In this document: one piece after another, positions 26,901 to 34,180 of the stretch
Numbering within the stretch: the stretch's first letter is position 1
How the letters are laid out: each line of letters starts with the position of its first letter
Source: Streptomyces kaniharaensis
GTDB taxonomy: Bacteria; Actinomycetota; Actinomycetes; Streptomycetales; Streptomycetaceae
Direction: 5' to 3'
Length of the DNA stretch: 64,000 nt
NCBI RefSeq assembly: GCF_009569385.1
Contig: NZ_WBOF01000002.1
Span: 186,001 to 250,000 of the forward strand
Notes under the pieces: generated by a model
Told to the model about the DNA's origin: nothing
The model's database searches: none
What the model saw: only the letters and a program-made list of their open reading frames with translations
Position numbers and translations under genes: made by a program

Positions 26901-26978
26901 TGGGGCGCTCCGGGCGAGGGCAAGTAGTCCCGCAACGTCGTGTCCAGGTTCCCCGGTTGGCCTGGTCTTCGTTCTCAT
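23904..26978 (-). CDS. HerA/FtsK-like P-loop ATPase
   Basis: A 1,024-residue ATPase of the HerA (DUF87-type) group, motors that pump or remodel DNA as hexamers. From the ATG at 26978: Walker A GATGSGKSQT at about residues 392-401, a strand WLVIEPAKAEYAGL after it, Walker B HLTVIEEAHRLL at about 630-641, and a sensor-like GIAVVEQIPSKI at about 671-682. The first 380 residues are a large unknown domain, and about 760-1024 is an unknown C-terminal domain with several Cys (MCSASSAEAC, CRAEAPCWPATRQC). The ATG overlaps the upstream stop as ATGA. An alternative upstream start at 27017 would overlap the neighbour by 43 bp. Confidence 0.85.
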   Translation of the reverse strand: MRTKTRPTGEPGHDVAGLLALARSAPLWQLESVAEVPQYGNAVTELPQRAAALSITPALLAANVLGQPVVSVWVRSRAHGPVVILNGGFDLGPAQEESGLRRLAAPATALARPADGPAWAALLDGPADRKDAAGDYIAPEPDTARWQWLRYTPVFDPLSTELAGESTVAGLRGAMRGSVEDCFELLAAQPLAWLIHAHPVPDAAAGRELTRLAHLMPGLRNRAGSAESHKLALERAEAWFREISTWRPNGWWQVDVYVGACDESVAHQAAAALTGAPELRQSMYTLAPVQLYETFAASPDIPDGNQGVDRPGLAGAPDGPEGWGSAYLLASLTRPPVREVPGVRVVKAPRFDLTAETAGPVQIGELLDANLLPCGQWSIPLSSLNRHAFVCGATGSGKSQTIRILLEALSTAEKRVPWLVIEPAKAEYAGLAARLPADQDVVVLRPGDPDLIPGGLNPLEPEPGFGLQTHIDLVQALFMAAFEADEPFPQVLSRALVRCYQDRRWNLGTGEPAQSWRMHSPQHPPAWPSLSDLQAAARQVVDDIGYGREVADNVRGFIDVRIGSLRLGSPGRFFEGGHPLDIGALLEQNVVIELEGLGSDADKAFLIGIVLIRLVEHLRVHRAKATSLMHLTVIEEAHRLLKNMPPGSPAAQAVSLFADLLAEIRAYGEGIAVVEQIPSKIISDVVKNSAVKVMHRLPATDDRDFVGATMNLDDAGSEYVVTLRPGMAVVHADGMDRPCLVHARNGEVHEGGTPAFVPPRATSRHRECGSMCSASSAEACTLRQISTAEELAAALPELTLWLEAELITHLIGGGYKLPVLTGTMFEQLRALDPRTVQCTVASVVHGSIDARYGPLAEFYDPGLLGEHLSSAAIGAVDRCRAEAPCWPATRQCDRSEPEFQAGQRRFIDLLEELGSMEPGAVIPNWLAQEGRRRGASRLGDRSTAAQALEVLRNHRWATYAGQQTLYWGAGPETPLTGAIRALAGSAEARDRTAVFTALKRLEMQPPEWLVSRLCPQEDVSSTEG

Positions 26979-27619
26979 CTCAGCCACCGCCAGCTGCCGA
27001 GCATCGTCCACAGGCATGGCAAGTAGCGCTCGTGGTCAATAGAGTCGGCGCGGAACTCCATCCGGAACCCCTGCCCGCGCCGGGCGAAGTATGCCTCGGT
27101 CATGCTCACCGGGACGATGGGGACGGACGGTTGCCCCCTGTTGGCGCCATCGTCGTCGAGCCCATAGTGGAGGAACAGCCCCAGCTCACCATCGATGAGA
27201 ATCTTCCCTGGCGATCCCAGCGGATGCCCATTAGGCACGTTCGAGAACCTGCGCCGGTGAAACTCATCCATATTCATCATGAGTTCCGCCAGACCTGGAC
27301 CTTCTAGCTGGAACGGGCTGACCAGCATTCCCGTCCAGGCATCGTCCGCTCGGTCGGCTGCGACGCCGGCCACCACAGGCAGCCCCATCTGCATGACCGC
27401 ATAGTCAACCTCCTGGCGGGACAGATCTCGCCAGCCCCATGGCACACCCAGCTGGAAGAAGTAGCCGTCCGTGATGACCCGGTCGATATCCAGCAAAGGC
27501 TCGGCGACAGCAGCACCGGCAGGACTCATTGCCGCCCTCAGTCGCGCCCTGTCGGCAGCACTGACTACTGCCTTGCGAATGCCGAGTCCAGCGAGGTAAC
27601 CGGCCGTCTGCCAGGCCAT
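26975..27619 (-). CDS. Hypothetical protein, first gene of the ATPase operon
   Basis: A 214-residue protein of no family I recognise. Features are an Ala-rich N terminus, DIDRVITDGYFFQLGVPWGW in the middle, and a Trp/Arg-rich C terminus (CLWTMLGSWRWLR). No membrane helix or signal peptide. ATG at 27619 with a GGGGGAGG site. Its stop overlaps the ATPase start by 4 bp (ATGA), so the two proteins are likely made in fixed ratio and may act together. The 133-bp gap to the divergent gene at 27753 should hold both promoters. Confidence 0.7.
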   Translation of the reverse strand: MAWQTAGYLAGLGIRKAVVSAADRARLRAAMSPAGAAVAEPLLDIDRVITDGYFFQLGVPWGWRDLSRQEVDYAVMQMGLPVVAGVAADRADDAWTGMLVSPFQLEGPGLAELMMNMDEFHRRRFSNVPNGHPLGSPGKILIDGELGLFLHYGLDDDGANRGQPSVPIVPVSMTEAYFARRGQGFRMEFRADSIDHERYLPCLWTMLGSWRWLR

Positions 27620-27672
27620 CCGTCACCTCCCCCTTCACGCAGTTGCCGAGCCGGAGCATCTACCAGACCATT

Positions 27673-27682
27673 GTCTTAAGAC
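27673..27682. promoter_or_regulatory. Palindrome in the divergent promoter region of the ATPase island
   Basis: GTCTTAAGAC, a perfect 10-bp palindrome that is AT-rich for this genome, lies in the 133-bp gap between the divergent genes at 27619 and 27753. It could be an operator; no regulator gene is present next to it. Confidence 0.3.
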
Positions 27683-28154
27683 TTTTCGTGCCTGTCCACC
27701 CACGCGTGAAGCGGTGCGCGCGCTGCAGGGGGGCTGAACGGAGGTTCACGCGGTGACTGCCGGGCCTGACGTCCCCCCATCGCCAGTGGAGATCTTGTTC
27801 GCACACACCGAACGCTGGGGCTGGGAGTTCCGGCGACCCCAGCCGGCGAGGCGCTCGCTTGAGCGAAACAGGCCGCCCGCAGCCCAGCACGGTGAGAATA
27901 TTGCCGTGACGTGGCGGAAATGGAGAAAGCGAATCCTGGAGTTCGAAGCGGAGGACGCGCACCGATATCTGAACGCCCCATTGTGGTTCTCCATTCGGCC
28001 AGAGCAGCCCTGGTCCGTGGTACCGGTCTTCGGCGGAACCCATATCGGCTGGGAGGCGCTCCTGCTGACCCTGGGGACTTCCATGCTCGCCAGTGGCAAC
28101 AACCTGACTATCGCCAACCTCAGCGAATGGCATGTCACCGCGAGCCTTGCCGAG

Positions 28155-28158
28155 TTAG
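28155..28158. other. 4-bp target duplication of IS1380 copy 2
   Basis: TTAG directly left of the element; the second copy is at 29819-29822 directly right of it. Confidence 0.85.
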
Positions 28159-29818
28159 CCTCGATCTTTCGTGACGGTCCGTCGGTTCATCCGGCGGGCC
28201 GTTTCGGCTTTCTGGCGGTGGCGAGGATGCCTGTGGCCCGGCTGTCGCGTCGGGTGGGCGCCGGGTTCCACGTCTCCGGGGAGGGTCAGTTGCTGGCTGG
28301 GATAGGGCATCGACGCTGGTCAGCCCGGGTTCGGCAGGGCTTGTAGCCGTTCGAAGGCGCTGGTGATCACATCGGTCCAGGGCCAGTGTCGAGCGAGGCG
28401 GAGCACGCGGCGGCGGCTGGTGGTGACGAGTTGGGCGGCGGCGGAGAACAGCCGTAGCCGCAGGCGTTTGGGTTCCCACCGGCGGGCGGGCCCAGTGAGG
28501 GCGAGCATGGGCATCCAGGCGAGCAGGTCGAGCGCGAGCTGGATGATCTCGAGCCAGACCTGGTTCTGCGCGGCCGCTTGGAGGGGGAGGTTGCGCAGGC
28601 CGGTGTCGCGGGCGGCGCGGATGCGGTCCTCGGCGCGGGCGCGCTGGCGGTGCCGCAGCTCCAGGTGGGCGATCGGGACGTGGGCGGTGTTGGTGGCGAA
28701 GCAGGTCAGCCGCATTCCGTCGGCGTCGGTGAAGCGCAACTGGGCTCCGGGGTGCGGCCGTTCCTTGCGGACGATCAGCCGCATGCCCTTCGGCCAGCCA
28801 GTGAGGACGTCCCCGGCGAGTTCGGCCACCCAGGCGCCGTCCCGGATCTCGCCGTCCGGCCCGATCGCGGGCGTCCAGGCCGAGGCCGGCACGAGCAGGA
28901 CGGTCTGGTGGATGGCGTCGGTGATGGTCATCCCCACCGAGTAGGAAAGCCACCTTCCGCGTGCAGTGATCCAGTTGAGGAACTTGTGGGTGCCGCCGCC
29001 GGAGTCGGCGCGGATCAGGGTGTGGCGTCCACGCCGGTACTTCTTCGGCAGCTGGCCCAGGGCCATTCGGGCGGCCTCGATGTGGTCGGCGGCGGTGTTG
29101 CTGCCCGCGTTCCCGCGCCTGAGCAGGCCGGCGACAGGTTCCCCGGACCCGTCTCGGCCGTGGTCGACGAACGCGAACAGCGGGTGATGGCCGAACGTCT
29201 TCTTCCAGGTCTTGGCGGCGTGCTCCTTCTCGGAATGCGCCATGACCAGCACGCCGTCGATGTCCACGATCACCTCGCCGCCCGCGTCCGGGGCCGCCTC
29301 GCGGGCCAACCGCCAGACCCGCTCGCGGACTTCGGCCCGAGCACGGCGGATTGCCGTCAGTGCCTTGGGTCCAGCCGCCGCCAGGGTGTCGACCAGGCGG
29401 GAAACAGTCGGATCCGATGCCACCGGCCCGAACACGGCGGGCTCGGCCCGCAGCATCGCGACGTCCGCCAGGCAGTCCCCGCCCAATGCCACTGTCAGCG
29501 CGAGATCCAACAGGATCTTGCCGGGGTCATGAACCGCCCTGGGCTTGCGCCACGGCGCGAGCGCCGCAGACAGCGCATCAGCCAGCCCTGTTCTTCGGGT
29601 CGTTTCCACCAGCAGCACCCCGCCGGCCTGCGAGACAATCCCGCCACCGCCACCCGACACCCGCACACGCGGATACGACCCGATACGCTTACTCACCTGG
29701 GAAGTGCCTCCGGCTGGTGCGGGAACAAGGGCCTAGACAATCCTTATTCTCGCAGGTCAGAGGCCCTTTCTGCTTTGCTGATCACCTGCCGGACAGCCCA
29801 CTTCGTGAAAGCGCGAGG
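28159..29818. mobile_element. IS1380-family insertion sequence, copy 2
   Basis: A 1,660-bp element, inverted relative to copy 1. The ends are CCTCGATCTTTCGTGA (left) and CCTCGCGCTTTCACGA (right, read inward), flanked by TTAG on both sides. It interrupts the HerA-like gene after codon 135. Confidence 0.92.
28320..29696 (-). CDS. IS1380-family transposase
   Basis: A 458-residue transposase, intact and very similar to the one at 18801-20177: same KILLDLALTVALGGDCLADV, EVIVDIDGVLVMAHSEKEHA and LALDLLAWMPMLALTGPARR segments, with a few conservative changes. Both copies begin K-R-x-G-x-Y-P and end QALPNPG. The start at 29696 matches the other copy. Confidence 0.93.
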   Translation of the reverse strand: MSKRIGSYPRVRVSGGGGGIVSQAGGVLLVETTRRTGLADALSAALAPWRKPRAVHDPGKILLDLALTVALGGDCLADVAMLRAEPAVFGPVASDPTVSRLVDTLAAAGPKALTAIRRARAEVRERVWRLAREAAPDAGGEVIVDIDGVLVMAHSEKEHAAKTWKKTFGHHPLFAFVDHGRDGSGEPVAGLLRRGNAGSNTAADHIEAARMALGQLPKKYRRGRHTLIRADSGGGTHKFLNWITARGRWLSYSVGMTITDAIHQTVLLVPASAWTPAIGPDGEIRDGAWVAELAGDVLTGWPKGMRLIVRKERPHPGAQLRFTDADGMRLTCFATNTAHVPIAHLELRHRQRARAEDRIRAARDTGLRNLPLQAAAQNQVWLEIIQLALDLLAWMPMLALTGPARRWEPKRLRLRLFSAAAQLVTTSRRRVLRLARHWPWTDVITSAFERLQALPNPG

Positions 29819-31019
29819 TTAGTCAGCGCCTGGGGAGTCTCCGTCGAGCGGGCCACGATTTCCGCCAGGGAATCCTCGCTCGATCTGTTCGAGGGCCTCA
29901 GCTCCGAGGAGCTCATCTCGCTAGTGCTCGATGCCCTTGCAACAGAGGACCCAAGTGCCCATCGCAGGGAGCACATGGAAGACCGCGCAACGCTCCGTAG
30001 TATCGCAATGCAACTGGAGCCCCACGTGAGCTTGGGCCGACTGCGTTCGGCGTTGCGCATCCTTCTGCGCGAGGCGCCTCTCACAGAGGAGGACGCTCAG
30101 CTATCCGCAGACGAGTTCGACGCGCTCACCGAGATGTTCGGCCAGGAGATCCGCACCGGCACGGATCTGCTGGGCCGTTCCTATCAGCTGGAACATGCCC
30201 TGCAAGAGCTCTCGTTCTTCGCCCGCCTCCCCGGACCCACCGGCGGTGCTGGTGGGGCACCGACCCCAGCGGCGAAGACGGCCGGTCAGGTCCCGCACCT
30301 CCTCCTCTTTGACGTCGCGCACGACATGAATGTGTATGAGCACGACCTCGGAGCGGACCTGCTGGTGCAGCGGCTGCTCCGGCAGCTCACAGACAACGGC
30401 GGGAGTAGTGGTGCCGGCGACGTGCTGGTCGTCGCCGGCGCCGACCGGCTCTACCAGCGCACACTCGACAGGCTGCTCGCTCTTGCCGAGACGCGCCGCC
30501 TGCGGGTCTTGCTGATGTTCAACCGCCTGGGTGATCACGCGCTTGGTGCGCTCGGCGCCAGCAACATCTGCGTCTTCATGCGACTATCCGACTACCGGGA
30601 GGCCACTCACGCGGCTGAACAGGTTGGCCGCAGCCACAAGTTTGTCCTCAGCGAGATAACTAAGACGCGCGGCGTCGCCTACGACCAAGGTACCAGCCGC
30701 GGCTCTGGCCGCGAGCAAGGACGCAGCACGTCCTCTACCTTCGGCGGGCAGTTCTCCGTCAGCCATTCGGCGAATGTCGGGGTGAGTCAAAGCCAGGGCA
30801 GCAGCGCGTCGCGAAACGTTTCAACCAGCGACAGTGAGAGCTCCGAACGGGTGTATGAGTTTGACCTGGAGCCACGTGAGGTCCAGGCGCTGCCAGCGAC
30901 GGCCATGTTCCTTGTTGAACAGGCTCGCGGTACCTCACGCCTAATCGACTGCGACCCGCTGATCGCCTTGCAGGCAAAGCTCGGCTGAGCCGATGAGAAA
31001 GATCGATGATAAAACGAAA

Positions 31020-31071
31020 CAAATAGGTGCCCCAAGTACGAGGCTGGGCCCATGTTCTAGAGACCTATTTG
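31020..31071. promoter_or_regulatory. AT-rich inverted repeat before the RDD gene
   Basis: CAAATAGGT (31020-31028) and ACCTATTTG (31063-31071) form a perfect 9-bp inverted repeat, 34 bp apart, between the split ATPase-like gene and the RDD gene. It may be an operator or part of a transcription signal. It stands out by base composition. Confidence 0.35.
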
Positions 31072-31147
31072 GGTCACAGGCCTCAGGTTCAAAGCTGGTC
31101 GCGCGAGCGGCTGACCTAGTGTTCCAGGACTCCGAGTGGGGGCAGAA

Positions 31148-31801
31148 ATGACCGACCAAGATGATCACTCAGGCCAGTACGACCAGCCGCCCGGTGCGTC
31201 CGGCCCGGGGCAGTACGGCCAGCCGCCCGGTGCGTCCGGCCCGGGGCAGTACGGCCAGCCGCCCGGTGCGTCCGGCCCGGGGCAGTACGGCCAGCCGCCC
31301 GGTGCGTCCGGCCCGGGGCAGTACGGCCAGCCGCCCGGTGCGTCCGGCCCGGGGCAGTACGGCCAGCCGCCCGGGTCCACGGGCACCGCGGCGCCGTACC
31401 CAGGCATCAAATCACCTGCCATCCCATATACCGACTGGTTCCACCGCGCCGGAGGGTACCTCCTCGACATTGTTCCCGTGCTCATCATCGTCTTCATCGG
31501 AGCCATCACCCGTACCTCTTTCGTCATCGTGCTCGCTTACCTTGTGGCGCTGGCCTTTTGGTTTTACAACCGCTGCATCCTGGGTGGGCAAGGCCAGAGT
31601 TTTGGCAAAAGAGTGATGGGCATCAAGCTCGTCTCGGAGGAGACCGGCCGGCCGATCGGCACCCTGATGACTTTCGCCCGTGACCTGTGCCACATCCTAG
31701 ATTCGCTCGCCTGCTACATCGGCTGGCTCTTTCCGCTGTGGGACGCCAAGCGGCAGACGTTTGCTGACAAGATCGTTCGGACAGTGGTAGTTCCTGTGTG
31801 A
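31148..31801 (+). CDS. RDD-family membrane protein with PGQYGQ repeats
   Basis: A 217-residue protein. Residues about 14-75 are a soluble Pro/Gly/Gln repeat of 12 residues (PPGASGPGQYGQ) in five identical copies. An RDD domain follows: YTDWFHRAGGYLLDIVPVLI (first helix with the Arg/Asp motif), TSFVIVLAYLVALAFWFYN (second helix), GQGQSFGKRVMGIKLVSEE, and a final helix CHILDSLACYIGWLFPLWD. RDD proteins are small membrane proteins of mostly unknown role; some act as transporters. The ATG at 31148 is preferred over an upstream frame start for its GGGGGC site. Confidence 0.82.
   Translation: MTDQDDHSGQYDQPPGASGPGQYGQPPGASGPGQYGQPPGASGPGQYGQPPGASGPGQYGQPPGASGPGQYGQPPGSTGTAAPYPGIKSPAIPYTDWFHRAGGYLLDIVPVLIIVFIGAITRTSFVIVLAYLVALAFWFYNRCILGGQGQSFGKRVMGIKLVSEETGRPIGTLMTFARDLCHILDSLACYIGWLFPLWDAKRQTFADKIVRTVVVPV
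31187..31366 (+). repeat. Five perfect 36-bp tandem repeats in the RDD gene
   Basis: The 36-bp unit beginning CCGCCCGGTGCGTCCGGCCC occurs five times without a mismatch (31187, 31223, 31259, 31295, 31331), then degenerates at 31367. Being a multiple of three, it could change copy number by slippage without breaking the frame. Confidence 0.95.
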
Positions 31802-31887
31802 CCAGAAATCGAGGCAGTTCACGGCCTGTGTTGCGCATAATTCGTTGAATGAGGGTTCTGGCGATCTGCCGGTATGGGGACCACGTA

Positions 31888-32220
31888 CTACAGCGGCGGA
31901 TCTTGCTGGTGTGACCGGTTCGGTTCGGCGGGGCGGAGGTGCGCGGGGATGGGGTTGCCGAGTCGCTGGTAGTGGCTGATGGCGGCGGCGGTCTGATGTT
32001 CGACGCGCCAGTGGTGCTGGCGGAGGAGTTCGGCGTCGTTGTGGCGGACGGCCAGGCCGGTGAGGGCCAAGAGTGTGGCGACAGCGGAGAGGGTGAGTCG
32101 GATCATCGGACCGGCCCTGCACGAGGAGTCCTCCGTTGTCGGCGCCGGCGTATCGGGCTCGCTGGCGCGGGCGGCTGCCAGCAGGTCTGTGGGTGCCGAT
32201 AAATCATCCGGCCTGGTCAC
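31888..32220 (-). CDS. Small hypothetical protein with one membrane segment
   Basis: Up to 110 residues. A hydrophobic segment (MIRLTLSAVATLLALTGLAV) is followed by a charged C terminus (DAELLRQHHWRVEHQ). The longest frame starts at a GTG at 32220, but its first 11 codons lie inside the inverted repeat of the neighbouring IS. The ATG at 32106, just before the hydrophobic segment, is therefore a likely original start. No family is recognised. Confidence 0.5.
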   Translation of the reverse strand: MTRPDDLSAPTDLLAAARASEPDTPAPTTEDSSCRAGPMIRLTLSAVATLLALTGLAVRHNDAELLRQHHWRVEHQTAAAISHYQRLGNPIPAHLRPAEPNRSHQQDPPL

Positions 32221-33614
32221 GCGGCATGTTGGTATTCGTGGAGGGTTCCGCCCAGTCGGTCTCGCCGACGGACCACCAGACGTCTGATCTGTGCTGGTTC
32301 GTTGATCGGTTCGGGTAGCGGGCGGAGTGGCGCGGCTTGCTTCAGAGTTCGGTGCGGCCGGTGCTCGTTGTAGAAGGTCTCGAACTCGCGCAACGCGTGG
32401 AGAAGGTGGCGCTGGTTCCAGATCAAGGCGCGGTCCAGCAGCTCGCGTCGGCAGGTCTGTATCCAGCGCTCCATGACGGAGTTCATCTGCGGTATCCGGA
32501 TGCCGGTGACCACGACGTTCAGGCCAGTGTCGGTCATCAGGGCGTCGAAGGAGGCCGTGAACTTCGAGTCGCGGTCCCGGATCAAGAACCTGACCTTGTT
32601 GCCCGCGTCCTCGAGGTCCATGAGCAGGTTACGTCCGAGCTGCACGATCCACTCCGAGGTGGGGTGTGCGGTGGCCCCGAGGATCCGCATGCGCCGGGTG
32701 CCGTGCTCAATGACGGCGAAGACCTACAGGCGAGCGCCGGTCAAGGTGCGGGTCTCGAAGAGGTCGCAGGCGAGCAGGGCCTCGGCCTGGCCGCGCAGGA
32801 AGTCGGCCCAGGTCGTGCTCTGCCGCTCGGGCGCGGGCGGGATGCCGTGCTCGCGAAGGATCTCCCAGACGGTGGAGGCGGCGACCTTGATCCCGAGGGC
32901 TGCGAGTTCGCCATGGATCCGGCGATACCCCCACGAGGCATTCTCGCGCGCGAGGCGCAGCACCAGGGCGCGGATCGACCTGACCGTGGGCGGGCGTCCA
33001 CGGCGCTTGGGCACGCAGGTGGTGGCATGGCGCCGCTTGAGCAGGTCGCGGTGCCAGCGCAGGATCGTGTCCGGGCGGACCAGGACCAGAAGGTGCCGCA
33101 GCTTGTCGGTGGGGAGGTGGTGGAGCAGGCCGGCAAGGACAGCACGGTCGGTGTCGGTGAAGGCGGGCTTGCCGACCTGGCGCTGCAGGATGAGGAGTTG
33201 GTGCCGGAGCGCGAGGGTCTCGATGTCCTTCTCGCGCCCGCTCATCGGCAGCAGGCGTAGTAGGGCGAAAGCGTTGGTTACGGCGAGATAGGCCAGGCGC
33301 AGCAGCACAACAGATCATCATGCCGTGGGTGCGTTTCTTCCTGGGTGAGCGCCATGCACCTGCCAGTCCTTCAGGCCCGATGCTGTGGACCGCTGGGCCC
33401 TACGAGTCTCGGAACCGGCTACCGAATCGCGTGCGGTCGGTCGCATCGCGGCTGGTCAGTGGGGTGGTCACTCAAGGAGAAACGCACCCGGAGAAATGCA
33501 CCCTCATGCCGTCCGTGCTGCCCCGCGGGGAAGACAACCACGAGGCCGACAGACGCAGACCCGCGGCCAGGTGACAAGGCCGTGACCAGGCCGGATGATT
33601 TATCGGCACCCACA
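32188..33614. mobile_element. Integrase-type insertion sequence with 33-bp inverted repeats
   Basis: 32188-32220 and 33582-33614 are perfect 33-bp inverted repeats beginning TGTGGGTGCCGATAAATCAT. Their TG...CA outer ends and the transposase between them suggest terminal repeats of one element of 1,427 bp. No target duplication is visible. The 270 bp between the transposase start and the right repeat are longer than usual and hold no gene that I can see. Confidence 0.6.
32217..33308 (-). pseudogene. Integrase-core (rve) transposase with in-frame amber codon
   Basis: A transposase of about 363 codons. The N-terminal part has LALRHQLLILQRQVGKPAFT and an HTH-like NASWGYRRIHGELAALGIKV. The catalytic part has LLACDLFETRTLTGARL (first Asp), RFLIRDRDSKFT (second Asp) and MNSVMERWIQTCRRELLDR (Glu). 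At 32730 or so, a TAG interrupts the frame after GARL where the family has Tyr followed by VFAVIEHG; a single base change would repair it. The frame is otherwise open to the stop at 32217. Confidence 0.8.
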
Positions 33615-34180
33615 ACGCCCGGGTGATACCCGAAGGGTCGTTCGCCGTCTTCACTGCGGCATTTGCCGATATCCACCGTGCGATGGGCGACGGACGGCGG
33701 GGTGATCTCGTGGGGTCCCTCTGGCTGCGCTGCCCCCTGTGAGGGCTCTGCACTTCGAGCCGGCCTACTTCTACGGGCCGGATTACCGTAATCTGAATCC
33801 GGTCGGTGGAAGCATGCGTTACTGGCTGAACAACAAGACCGGCGGGCACGCAGCGGCCCAGCCGGGGGCCGATCGTGTTCGTGGCGGGGCTTACACGCGA
33901 GCTCTGTCGGGTTCCACCACCGAGAGGATCTCGGAGGCGACTCCGGCCCCCGGGGACCAATTCGACATCACCTCCTCATAGAGCAGCCAGAGACCTTGCA
34001 CAGCAAGGCCCGGCAAAGGACGGCGAAGAAGCTCTCGGCGGCGGCGTTATTCAGGCCGACTCCTTGATCTTCGAAGTCGGCCTGTCGGAGGTCATTTGCT
34101 GCCGGGGACCCGAGCGGCGTTGGCAAGCGGCAGGGCTGGTAGCTCCGCTCGCAGTCCCTCCCTCGTCGTCGCTCGGGTGG
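33615..34180. other. Region of gene fragments
   Basis: No intact gene. On the plus strand, 33613-33741 reads about 42 codons that look like a protein tail (SFAVFTAAFADIHRAMGDGR) ending in TGA; family unknown. The next 230 bp have weak codon bias. An IS3-like fragment lies at 33968-34054. Confidence 0.4.
33968..34054 (-). pseudogene. IS3-family OrfB fragment
   Basis: Twenty-eight codons beginning LNNAAAESFFAVL, the conserved catalytic Glu region of IS3 OrfB (usually DNAxAESFF), then running into unrelated codons and a stop. Too short for certain assignment. Confidence 0.4.

Larger units (their letters stand above)
27753..30988 (+). pseudogene. Degenerate HerA-like protein gene, split by IS1380
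   Basis: A gene cut in two by the IS1380 at 28159-29818. The exons are 27753-28158 and 29823-30988. Removing the element plus one TTAG copy joins TASLAEL to VSAWGVSVERATIS in one frame of 523 residues. The protein looks HerA/FtsK-like but its P-loop is degenerate: VFGGTHIGWEALLLTLG at about 92-108 has Trp-Glu where Lys-Ser/Thr is expected. A Walker-B-like GDVLVVAGADRLYQR and the sensor-like VLLMFNRLGDHALGALGAS follow. A Ser/Gly-rich linker (STSSTFGGQFSVSHSANVG) precedes the C-terminal EPREVQALPATAMFLVE. GTG start with CGGAGG. It is divergent from the ATPase operon. Confidence 0.8.

Noticed and set aside
31187-31366. Tandem repeats that might be taken for a CRISPR array
   Set aside because: There are no spacers: the units are contiguous, in frame and code for a protein repeat.
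33739-33981. An 80-codon plus-strand ORF
   Set aside because: Weak codon bias, no ribosome site and no resemblance to any family; it lies among IS fragments.
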